Assembly: GCA_036005525.1 (NCBI GenBank) | Contig: DASYQM010000260.1 | Coordinates: 1-9,641, forward strand | Direction of reading: 5' to 3' | Length of the DNA: 9,641 nt | From: UBA9676 sp036005525 | GTDB lineage: Bacteria > Actinomycetota > Actinomycetes > Streptosporangiales > Streptosporangiaceae | Part shown: positions 1 through 6,019 of the stretch, piece by piece | Position numbering within the stretch: the first letter of the stretch is position 1 | How the letters are laid out: each line of letters starts with the position of its first letter | Notes under the pieces: model-generated | The model's input: only the letters and a program-made list of their open reading frames with translations | Told to the model about the DNA's origin: nothing | The model's database searches: none | Made by a program: the position numbers and the translations under genes

Positions 1-1
1 C

Positions 2-97
2 TGGCTGCTGTGGCCGGGAGATGGCCGGATCACCGCCGGGCACCTGGTCGTGCCCCAGTGGTCCCACGGGTGGCCGCCAGCCCGCACAGCACCCTGA
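2..97 (+). CDS. possible 3' end of an unrecognised gene (partial)
   Basis: An open frame enters from the left edge and ends at TGA (95-97), giving 31 residues that end in HGWPPARTAP. Nearly all its codons end in G or C, as in real genes of this GC content, and it reads like ordinary protein (GDGRITAGHLVVPQWSHGW). A perfect 7-bp hairpin starts three bases after the stop, which fits a gene end. The fragment is too short to identify, and one other frame is also open for about 100 bases, so this is a tentative call. Confidence 0.3.
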   Translation, partial: WLLWPGDGRITAGHLVVPQWSHGWPPARTAP

Positions 98-99
98 GT

Positions 100-121
100 G
101 CGGCATGACCGAGCATGCCGC
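100..121 (+). terminator. hairpin after the left-edge gene, possible terminator
   Basis: Perfect 7-bp stem GCGGCAT / ATGCCGC (100-106 and 115-121) around an 8-base loop. It begins just after the TGA at 95-97. There is no T tract, but many terminators proposed in high-GC actinobacteria lack one. It could also be a protein-binding palindrome. Confidence 0.35.
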
Positions 122-137
122 TATGGCGTCACGTCGG

Positions 138-141
138 CTAG
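138..141. repeat. left CTAG target duplication of the IS701 element
   Basis: CTAG lies directly outside the left inverted repeat, and an identical CTAG lies outside the right one (1617-1620). As I recall, IS701-family elements duplicate a 4-bp YTAR target, and CTAG fits. Confidence 0.8.
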
Positions 142-158
142 TAGGACTTTGTTAGGTT
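142..158. repeat. IS701 terminal inverted repeat, left in window
   Basis: TAGGACTTTGTTAGGTT, a perfect 17-base inverted match to 1600-1616. A TAA stop in the restored transposase reading frame lies within this repeat (at 152), which shows that the transposase originally extended to the tip of the element. Confidence 0.9.
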
Positions 159-270
159 CCGGCGAGGGCGGCGGCGAGCCGGCCGGGGGTTAAGGGCTGA
201 GTGCAGAGGGGGCAGGCGCCGGGGATGAGGGCGGGGACGGCCTGCAGTTCGTGCAGGACCTGGCAGGGGG

Positions 271-1560
271 TCATCCCGGCGCAGGGGCTTTTGGGTCCGT
301 CCTGAGCATGGTGCAAAAGGCCTGGGCGAGGGCGGCGAGGGTGACGTGGCGCTGCCAGCCGGGGCAGGAGCGGCCTTCGAAGTGGTCCAGGCCCAGGCCG
401 GTGTTGAGCTCGCGGTAGTCGTGCCCGGCCCGCCACCGGATCTTGGCCAGGCGCACCAGTTCTTCGATGGGGGTGGCCTCGGGCAGGGTGGACAGCCAGT
501 AATCGGTGGGCTCATCGGCTTCGGGTGGCCATTCGGCCAGCAGCCAGCATTCGGGGAGGCTGCCGTCGTCTGCGTGGGGGATGTCGCGGTTGGCGGGCCG
601 CACCCGGATGGCCAGGAAGCAGCTGGTCATGGCGGCGGTGGGGTTGCCCCTGGTGGCTTTGGTGCCGTGCCGCCACGTCACCGGCTGGATGTTGCCAGCG
701 CTGGCGAGGGCGAGCTGGCGCAGGCTGACCGGCTTGGCGCGGTAGCGGGGGACGCTGGGCCGCCCCCGGCCGGCGCAGGCCATGGTGGCGGGAACGGCGT
801 CGTGCGCATACGCGCTGGTGGCGCCGTGAACCGCCCTCACATAGCACCAGCCGCGGGCCGTCAGCTCCAGCCGGAAGGTGGTGTTGCCGCCATAGCCGGC
901 ATCGGCCACCGCGGCCGGCCGCCCGCCGCCGCCGCCGGTGACCTGATCCACGACGCCCCACCCGGCGGGCCCGGTCATCTCGCCGATCATCTCCAGCGCC
1001 AGCCGCCATTTCCCGGTATGCCGCACCTGACCGGGGATGTGGGCCCGCGCCCGGCGGCGCCGGGCACCAGCCGCCGCAACCGGGTCATCGAGCTTGGCGT
1101 CGTCCCAGGACTCCGGGCAAAACAGCCGCCAGTCCGCCGCGCACGACGCGTGCTCGCTGACCAGATGAACGCTCACCCCGATCTGGCAGTTGCCAGTCTT
1201 GCCCAAGGTGCCCGGATACTGCCGGGCCACGCACGGCGAGGCGGTCCCGTCCTTGGGAAACCCGGTGTCATCCACCACCAGCGCCTCCACCGGAAGACTG
1301 GCCGCAAACCACCGCGCGACGTTCCGCCGCACCGCCACATAATCCCAGGCCGAAGACGTGATGAACTGCTGTAGCCGCTGATGGCCTGTCCCCAGCCGCG
1401 CCGCCATCGGCTGCATCGACTTGCGCCGCCCACCGGCCAGCAGCCCGCGCACATACAGCGCCCCGGCCGCCCGCTGGCCCCTGCGCGGCAGCCCGCCCAG
1501 CATCTGCCCGGCGAACGCCACCAGCCGCGGCCAGACCCCCGCCATTTCCTGAGGGGTCAT
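271..1560 (-). CDS. IS701-family DDE transposase, C terminus lost by frameshift
   Basis: A 429-residue transposase with an RNase H-like DDE domain that cuts and joins the ends of its own element. Visible motifs are GRRKSMQPMAARLG (about 44-57), the first catalytic Asp in VVDDTGFPKDG (D97/D98), the family signature ARQYPGTLGKTGNCQ (about 112-126), the second Asp in ADAGYGG (D220) and the catalytic Glu in HDYREL (E384), followed by LDHFEGRS. The ATG at 1560 lies just before the conserved N-terminal helices; no clear ribosome binding site is seen. The frame stops at 271, but another frame continues with MTPCQVLHELQAV and CPLC and ends at a TAA at 152 inside the terminal repeat. That is the expected C terminus, so one base appears lost near 275-277, or ribosomes slip at the C CCA AAA heptamer at 289-295. 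The catalytic residues all precede the shift, so partial function is possible. Confidence 0.9.
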   Translation of the reverse strand: MTPQEMAGVWPRLVAFAGQMLGGLPRRGQRAAGALYVRGLLAGGRRKSMQPMAARLGTGHQRLQQFITSSAWDYVAVRRNVARWFAASLPVEALVVDDTGFPKDGTASPCVARQYPGTLGKTGNCQIGVSVHLVSEHASCAADWRLFCPESWDDAKLDDPVAAAGARRRRARAHIPGQVRHTGKWRLALEMIGEMTGPAGWGVVDQVTGGGGGRPAAVADAGYGGNTTFRLELTARGWCYVRAVHGATSAYAHDAVPATMACAGRGRPSVPRYRAKPVSLRQLALASAGNIQPVTWRHGTKATRGNPTAAMTSCFLAIRVRPANRDIPHADDGSLPECWLLAEWPPEADEPTDYWLSTLPEATPIEELVRLAKIRWRAGHDYRELNTGLGLDHFEGRSCPGWQRHVTLAALAQAFCTMLRTDPKAPAPG

Positions 1561-1599
1561 CCCGGCATGACACTACAAACATCCACCCAGGCGCCGGAA

Positions 1600-1616
1600 A
1601 ACCTAACAAAGTCCTA
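1600..1616. repeat. IS701 terminal inverted repeat, right in window
   Basis: AACCTAACAAAGTCCTA, the exact reverse complement of 142-158. It is the transposase-proximal end of the element and lies 40 bp upstream of the transposase start, so any transposase promoter must overlap or adjoin it. Confidence 0.9.
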
Positions 1617-1620
1617 CTAG
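1617..1620. repeat. right CTAG duplication, shared with the IS630 junction
   Basis: CTAG is identical to 138-141. Its last base (G1620) is also the first base of the IS630 element, and its TA (1618-1619) is the IS630 target dinucleotide. The other TA copy is at 2806-2807 and is again followed by G, so CTA and TAG bracket the IS630 element. Confidence 0.75.
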
Positions 1621-1643
1621 TGCCGCGTCCAGGAACGTTGTTC
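1620..1643. repeat. IS630 terminal inverted repeat, left
   Basis: 24-base end matching the reverse complement of 2782-2805 at about 20 positions. The outer 10 bases and the inner AACGTTG block are perfect, with a mismatched patch between them. Confidence 0.8.
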
Positions 1644-1666
1644 GCGTAATCGATCTTTAGCAGGGT

Positions 1667-2797
1667 GTGCCAGGCTGCTTCGGGATGAGGTTCCCGGAGG
1701 TGGTTGTGGGGCGTCCCCCGGAGGTTTTCGTCCGGCCGGTCACATTGACCGAGGGCCGGCGGTTGCAGCGGATCGGCCGCACGGCCAAGGACCCGGTGAA
1801 GCTGCGGCGGGCGATCGTGGTGCTGATGTCGGCGCAGGGCCAGGCCGTGCCGGACATCGCGCACCTGCTGGATTGCTCGCCGGAATACGTGCGGGCCGTG
1901 ATCCACGTGTTCAACGAGTCCGGGTTCACGGCGCTGGACCCAAAATGGGCGGGGGCAGGCCGAAGACGATCAGTGAGCAGGCGCGGCGGCAGGTCTGCCT
2001 GATCGCCCGGTGCTGTCCCCGCGATCTGGGCCTGGCGTTCAGCACCTGGAGCTTAACCAAGCTCGCGGAGTACCTGGCGGCGGCCGGGATCGCGCGCATC
2101 AGCCGCGAAGCCATCCGCCAGATCTTGCATGCGGGCGGGGTGCGCTGGCAGGCCACCAAGACCTGGAAGGCCTCCAACGACCCGGGCTTCATCGCCAAGA
2201 TGCGCCGGGTGCTGGAGTTGTATGACCACCCGCCGGCGGATGGGCGGGTGATCTGCGCTGATGAGTTCGGGCCGCTGAACCCTGCAGCCCCGCCCCGGCC
2301 GCGCCTGGCGCCCCGCCGCCCATCCCGCCCGGCTGCGGGCCACCTACCGCCGCACCGGCGGGGTCCGGCACATGCTCGCCGCCCTGGACCTGGCCACCGG
2401 GCAGATGACCTACCGGATCCGTGAGCGCAAGCGCTGGCGGGAGTTCCTGGCCTTCCTCAAACTGCTCCGCGGCCGGTGGCCGGCCCAGAAGCTGTATGTG
2501 ATCGCCGACAACTTCTCCCCGCACAAACACCCCGTGGTCACCGGCTGGGCTGAGCAGAACAACGTGGAGCTGGTGTTCCTGCCCACCTATGCCTCCTGGC
2601 TGAACTGGATCGAGCCCGAATTCGCCGCCCTGCGCTACTTCGCCCTGGGCGGCACCGATCACCACACCCACGCCTGGCAAGGCGAGATGATCGCCGCCTA
2701 TATGCGCTGGCGCAACGCCCGCGCCCACCCCAAGCGCAACTTCGCAGCCGACTCAGTCATCCGGTCCTGGACCGATTACAAGATCAACGTTGCATGA
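1667..2797 (+). pseudogene. IS630-family transposase, two frameshifts
   Basis: A DDE transposase of the IS630/Tc1 type, split over three reading segments. Segment 1 (GTG 1667 or ATG 1685 to about 1945) has the N-terminal helix-turn-helix domain (KLRRAIVVLMSAQG, VPDIAHLLDCSPEYVRAVI) and reaches ALDPKW. Segment 2, shifted by -1, continues with GGGRPKTISEQARR and carries the first catalytic Asp in VICADEFGPLN. Segment 3, shifted by +1 at the CCC run at 2280-2282, continues with LQPRPGRAWRP and TYRRTGGVRHMLAALDL. It carries the second Asp in LYVIADNFSPH and the catalytic Glu in SWLNWIEPEF, and its TGA (2795-2797) lies inside the right terminal repeat. With both shifts corrected, all three catalytic residues and a full-length protein are present. 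The first shift might be programmed (C CCA AAA at 1939-1945, in phase) or a lost G after AAAATGG; the second looks like a simple extra C. Confidence 0.88.
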
Positions 2798-2805
2798 CGC
2801 GGCAC
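2782..2805. repeat. IS630 terminal inverted repeat, right
   Basis: Inverted partner of 1620-1643. It ends GACGCGGCAC and is followed by the TA duplication at 2806-2807. The last codons of the transposase overlap it. Confidence 0.8.
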
Positions 2806-2851
2806 TAGACCGGATAGCCAGATCCAGGCAGGCGGTCCCTGCACCCAGGGG

Positions 2852-2985
2852 GTGGGGGCGGGGTTGCCCATGCCAAGACTCTCCGCCTCTGGTGCGCGTG
2901 TTCACGTCTGTGGGATCCCTAGCTGGCACCCCGGGCTTCCGCTGGTTCTCCGGGAGGTGTGCTGGGTGGGGCGCCGGTTCTACGA
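2852..2985 (-). repeat. copy A of a ~135-bp diverged inverted repeat, upstream of the regulator
   Basis: Read on the minus strand, this segment matches 5835-5971 over its whole length in three conserved blocks with near-equal spacing. Block 1 is TCGTAGAACCGGC plus following bases (2964-2985 here, 20 of 22 identical). Block 2 runs from CTAGGGAT to GCG (2896-2922, 24 of 27 identical). Block 3 is TTGGCATGGGCAACC (2862-2876, 15 of 15). The sequence between the blocks has diverged. It ends 30 bp before the regulator start, so it covers the likely regulator promoter. Where both copies can be translated in a matching frame, the differences are not concentrated in third codon positions, which argues for a non-coding role. 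I do not recognise it as a named repeat. Confidence 0.75.
2908..2922. promoter_or_regulatory. candidate operator in copy A
   Basis: CTGTGGGATCCCTAG is an imperfect palindrome around GGGATCCC, in the most conserved part of the repeat and about 93 bp upstream of the regulator start. The half-site CCCTAG resembles the CTVGGG...CCCBAG palindrome I recall for the LuxR-type regulator PimM, although spacing and symmetry differ. Use as an operator by the adjacent regulator is inferred. Confidence 0.35.
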
Positions 2986-3000
2986 TGGCGGGGGCCGCCA

Positions 3001-3007
3001 GAGGGGG
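3001..3007 (+). promoter_or_regulatory. ribosome binding site of the regulator gene
   Basis: GAGGGGG lies 8 bases before the ATG at 3016. It favours this start (or the adjoining GTG at 3013) over the upstream GTG at 2959, whose purine run touches the start codon and whose extra 19 residues do not look like family sequence. Confidence 0.6.
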
Positions 3008-3015
3008 CGCCGGTG

Positions 3016-5775
3016 ATGATTCGGGGCCGCAGGCAGCAGTGCAGCACCCTGGATGGGCTGCTCGCGGACGTGCGGGCGGGGCGCAGCCGGGTCCTCGTGG
3101 TGCGGGGCGAGCCGGGCATTGGCAAGACCGCGCTCCTGGGTTATGCGGCCCAGACGGCACCAGATTTCCAGCTGGCCCGCGCGGAAGGTGTCGAGTCGGA
3201 GATGGAGCTGCCTTTCGCGGCGCTGCATCAGCTGTGCGGGCGGATGCTGGATCGTCTGGACCAGCTGCCGGGCCCGCAGCGCGACGCCCTGGGGGTGGCG
3301 TTCGGCCTGCGGTCAGGCGATGCGCCGGATCGTTTCCTGGTCGGCCTGGCTATCTTGGGCCTTTTGTCGGAGGTGGCCACCGGCCAGCCGCTGCTGTGCC
3401 TGGTCGATGATGCACAGTGGCTGGACCAGGCCTCGGCGCAGGTGCTGGCGTTCGTGAGCCGCCGGCTGGACGCCGAATCGGTCGCCTTGCTATTCGGCAC
3501 GCGTGATCTCAGCCCGGGAGGCGACCTGGCTGGCCTTCCTGAGCTGATGCTTGCAGGGCTGGCCGATGCTGACGCCCGGGCGCTGCTGGCCTCGGTCTTC
3601 CCCGGGCGGCTGGATGAGCGAGTCCGTGACCGGATCATCGCCGAGTCCGGCGGCAACCCGCTCGCGCTGCTCGAGCTGCCACACGGGATGACAGCGGCAG
3701 AGCTGGCCGGCGGATTCGGGGTGGCTGGCTCGCTGCCGCTGGCTGGCCGCATCGAGCAGAGTTTCCTGCGGCGGATCGCCCAGCTACCAGAGATGACCAG
3801 GCCCCTGCTCCTGCTGGCCGCCGCCGAGCCCACTGGCGACCCGGCACTGCTGTGGCGGGCTGCCGGGAGTCTTGGCATCAGCGCAGAGGACGCCGCTGCC
3901 CCGGCTGAGGCAGACGGGCTGCTCACTGTTGGTGCCCAGGTCACCTTCCGCCACCCGCTGGTCCGCTCCGCCATATACCAGGCGGCCCCGGCCGCCGACC
4001 GCCGCCGCGCCCACCGCGCCATCGCTGAGGCCACCGACCCGGGAACCGATCCGGATCGCCGTGCCTGGCACCGGGCCCAGGCAACCGCTGGGCCCGATGA
4101 GGGCATCGCTGCCGAGCTGGAGCGATCCGCCAGCCGGGCGCAGGCACGCGGCGGCCTGGCCGCGGCGGCCGCCTTCCTCGAGCGCGCCGCCACACTGACC
4201 GTCGAGCCGGCGCGCCGGGCGGAGCGGGCGCTGGCCGCGGCCGAGGCCAAGTATCAGGCCGGCGCGTTCAATGCGGCGCTGGGACTGCTGGCCACCGCCG
4301 AGGCCGGGCCGCTGGATGAGCTCCAGCGCGCCCGGGCGGACCTGATGCGCGGCCAGATCGTGTTCGCGTCCAGCCATGGCAGCGACGCACCCCCGCTGCT
4401 GCTGAAGGCAGCCCGGCAGTTCGAGCCGCTCGACGTGCAGCTAGCGCGCAAGACCTACCTGGAGGCGCTGTCCGCCGCGCTGTTCGCCGGCCGCCTGGCC
4501 CTTGGTGGCGGTATGCGGGAGGTGGCCGAGGCCGCGCGTTCGGCACCCCCGCCGCCGAGGCCTGCGCGCGCGCCCGATCTGCTGCTGGATGGCCTGGCGC
4601 TGGTAATCACGGAGGGCTACCCAGCGGCGGTGCCGATGCTCAAGCAAGCGGTGGCCGCCTTCAACAGCGCGGATGTCTCGGGGGAGGAGGGGCTGCGCTG
4701 GCTTTGGCAGGCTTGCCATGGCGCCGGGCTTTCGTGGGACTACGGGAGCTGGGACCTGCTGTCCGCCCGCCGGGTCGAGCTCGCCCGTGACGCTGGCGCG
4801 CTCGCTGCACTGCCTCCCGCCTTCAGCACCCGCGTGGGGGTGCACCTGTTCGCTGGGGAGTTCGCTGTAGCCGCCTCGCTAGTGGCGGAGGTGGAGTCGG
4901 TCACCGAGGCGACGGGCAGCGGCATCGCGTCGTATGCGGCCCTTGGGGTTGCCGCCTTGCGGGGCCGGGAAGCCGAGGCCTTCGAGCTGATCGAGGCCGG
5001 CACGAAAGACGCGGAGCGCCGGGGTGAGGGCCAGGGGCTGAGCTTTGTTCAATGGGCAACCGCAGTGCTGTGCAACAGCCTCGGCCGCTATGAGGACGCG
5101 CTGACTGCGGCGCAGCAGGCGAGCGAGGACTCGCCCGCCGATCTGTTCGCCAACTGGGCGGTGGCCGAGCTCATCGAGGCGGCGACGCGAAGCGGGGCAT
5201 CCGAGCGCGCGGCCGGCGCCCTGCAGCGGCTCTCGGCGACCGCCCGCGCCAGTGGGACCGACTGGGCGCTCGGCGTCGAGGCCCGTTCGCAGGCACTAGC
5301 GAGCGATGGGGAGACCGCCGAGACCCTCTACCGTGAGGCGATCGACCGGCTTGGCCGCACCCGCCTGCGGGTGGAACTCGGGCGCGCCCATCTGCTCTAC
5401 GGCGAGTGGCTGCGCCGGGAGAACCGCCGCATTGACGCCCGCGAGCAACTGCGCACCGCCCACCAGATGTTCACCGCCATGGGAGCCGGCGGGTTCGCGG
5501 AGCGAGCCGCGCGCGAGCTGCGTGCCACCGGCGAGCGGGTACGCAAACGCACCACCGAGACCCCTGCCCAGCTCACCGCCCGCGAGACCCAGATCGCCCG
5601 GCTGGCCAGCGACGGCCTGACCAACCCCGAGATCGCTGCCAAGCTATTCATGAGCCCGCGCACCGTCGAATACCACTTGCACAAGGTCTTCACCAAGCTC
5701 GACATCAGCTCCCGCAACAAGCTGCACGGCGTCCTGGCCAACGGCAGGAGCGCAAGACCGCAACAAGCCTCCTAG
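3016..5775 (+). CDS. LuxR-family ATP-binding transcriptional regulator (LAL / MalT-like)
   Basis: A 919-residue regulator of the large ATP-binding LuxR type (STAND ATPase): signal binding and ATP control oligomerisation, and the C terminus binds DNA. Seen here: Walker A GEPGIGKT (31-38), Walker B LLCLVDDAQWLD (126-137), a sensor-like VALLFGTRD (156-164), and a long alpha-helical, Ala- and Leu-rich middle resembling tetratricopeptide repeats (about 370-830). The C-terminal LuxR helix-turn-helix (about 853-903) contains LTARETQIARLASDGLTNPE and RTVEYHLHKVFTKLDISSRN. The length is typical of the family, and all landmark motifs are intact. The start is set by GAGGGGG at 3001-3007. Copies A and B of an inverted repeat flank the gene, 30 bp before the start and 59 bp after the stop, suggesting autoregulation and control of the downstream hydrolase. 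Regulators of this type often sit in specialised-metabolite or catabolic clusters. The ligand and targets cannot be read from sequence. Confidence 0.93.
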   Translation: MIRGRRQQCSTLDGLLADVRAGRSRVLVVRGEPGIGKTALLGYAAQTAPDFQLARAEGVESEMELPFAALHQLCGRMLDRLDQLPGPQRDALGVAFGLRSGDAPDRFLVGLAILGLLSEVATGQPLLCLVDDAQWLDQASAQVLAFVSRRLDAESVALLFGTRDLSPGGDLAGLPELMLAGLADADARALLASVFPGRLDERVRDRIIAESGGNPLALLELPHGMTAAELAGGFGVAGSLPLAGRIEQSFLRRIAQLPEMTRPLLLLAAAEPTGDPALLWRAAGSLGISAEDAAAPAEADGLLTVGAQVTFRHPLVRSAIYQAAPAADRRRAHRAIAEATDPGTDPDRRAWHRAQATAGPDEGIAAELERSASRAQARGGLAAAAAFLERAATLTVEPARRAERALAAAEAKYQAGAFNAALGLLATAEAGPLDELQRARADLMRGQIVFASSHGSDAPPLLLKAARQFEPLDVQLARKTYLEALSAALFAGRLALGGGMREVAEAARSAPPPPRPARAPDLLLDGLALVITEGYPAAVPMLKQAVAAFNSADVSGEEGLRWLWQACHGAGLSWDYGSWDLLSARRVELARDAGALAALPPAFSTRVGVHLFAGEFAVAASLVAEVESVTEATGSGIASYAALGVAALRGREAEAFELIEAGTKDAERRGEGQGLSFVQWATAVLCNSLGRYEDALTAAQQASEDSPADLFANWAVAELIEAATRSGASERAAGALQRLSATARASGTDWALGVEARSQALASDGETAETLYREAIDRLGRTRLRVELGRAHLLYGEWLRRENRRIDAREQLRTAHQMFTAMGAGGFAERAARELRATGERVRKRTTETPAQLTARETQIARLASDGLTNPEIAAKLFMSPRTVEYHLHKVFTKLDISSRNKLHGVLANGRSARPQQAS

Positions 5776-5790
5776 CCTCAATTCCCGCGT

Positions 5791-5810
5791 GCGGAGCGCT
5801 GCCGCTGCGC
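5791..5810 (+). terminator. weak hairpin after the regulator
   Basis: GCGGAGC (5791-5797) pairs with GCTGCGC (5804-5810) with one mismatch around a 6-base loop, 15 bases after the regulator stop. There is no T tract. It could end the regulator transcript, but support is thin. Confidence 0.25.
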
Positions 5811-5834
5811 CTCTGGCCGACAGCTCCCTCGTCT

Positions 5835-5971
5835 TCGTAGAACCGGCTCCGCACCCCGGGAGACCGCTGGAAGTCGAGGCTGTGAAGCCCTGGGTGCCGA
5901 CTAGGGATTCCACAGACGCGAACGCGCTCGTCCCGGGGGAGGGTGTTGGCATGGGCAACCCGCCCGCACCC
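5835..5971 (+). repeat. copy B of the ~135-bp inverted repeat, upstream of the first hydrolase
   Basis: Inverted partner of 2852-2985, with block 1 at 5835-5856, block 2 at 5901-5927 and block 3 at 5946-5960. Spacing from block 1 to 2 is 66 bases here against 63 in copy A; from block 2 to 3 it is 45 against 46. It fills most of the 244-bp gap between the regulator and the hydrolase and ends 48 bp before the hydrolase ATG, so it overlaps the expected promoter. The frame through it happens to be open into the hydrolase, but no conserved coding pattern supports an N-terminal extension. Confidence 0.75.
5901..5915. promoter_or_regulatory. candidate operator in copy B
   Basis: CTAGGGATTCCACAG is the counterpart of the copy A site (CTAGGGATCCCACAG on the minus strand), with a single difference in 15 bases, followed in both by ACAGACG(T/C)GAAC-type sequence. 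It lies about 105 bp before the hydrolase start. A shared regulator site is inferred. Confidence 0.35.
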
Positions 5972-6009
5972 GGCACCAAGATCACTCGCCCGTCCGGCAC
6001 CGATGACAC

Positions 6010-6014
6010 GGAGG
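6010..6014 (+). promoter_or_regulatory. ribosome binding site of the first hydrolase
   Basis: GGAGG lies 5 bases before the ATG at 6020. It decides the start: the open frame reaches back to a GTG at 5789, but MKFLFDDESFSFEALR is the kind of N terminus expected for this family. Confidence 0.65.
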
Positions 6015-6019
6015 CTGTG

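Larger units (their letters stand above)
142..1616 (-). mobile_element. IS701-family insertion sequence
   Basis: A 1,475-bp element bounded by perfect 17-bp terminal inverted repeats, TAGGACTTTGTTAGGTT at 142-158 and its reverse complement at 1600-1616. After a two-base offset, six further bases (CCGGCG) also match. CTAG flanks both ends. It carries one transposase gene on the minus strand, so the element's own left end is at 1616. The ends and target duplication are intact, but the transposase frame stops early, so present mobility is uncertain. It abuts an IS630-family element on the right. Confidence 0.9.
1620..2805 (+). mobile_element. IS630-family insertion sequence
   Basis: A 1,186-bp element with imperfect terminal inverted repeats: GTGCCGCGTC at 1620-1629 matches GACGCGGCAC at 2796-2805, and a second matching block is AACGTTG/CAACGTT further in. 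A TA dinucleotide flanks each end (1618-1619 and 2806-2807), the normal IS630/Tc1 target duplication. It encodes one transposase on the plus strand, disrupted by two frameshifts. It is inserted at the right-hand CTAG duplication of the IS701 element. Confidence 0.88.

Noticed and set aside
346..1374. Long plus-strand open frame opposite the IS701 transposase
   Set aside because: It is antisense to a clear DDE transposase. Its Gly/Pro/Ala-rich translation has no domain, as expected of a shadow frame in high-GC DNA.
138..2807. Composite transposon made of the two insertion sequences
   Set aside because: The elements belong to different families with different ends, abut each other and enclose no passenger gene. 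Nested independent insertions explain the structure.
2959..3015. Upstream GTG start for the regulator
   Set aside because: Its purine-rich stretch adjoins the start codon with no spacer, while ATG 3016 has GAGGGGG at a normal distance and begins close to the expected nucleotide-binding domain.
5789..6019. N-terminal extension of the first hydrolase through repeat copy B
   Set aside because: The frame is open, but the hydrolase has a good GGAGG site at 6010-6014. The repeat copies differ without favouring third codon positions, so coding is unlikely.
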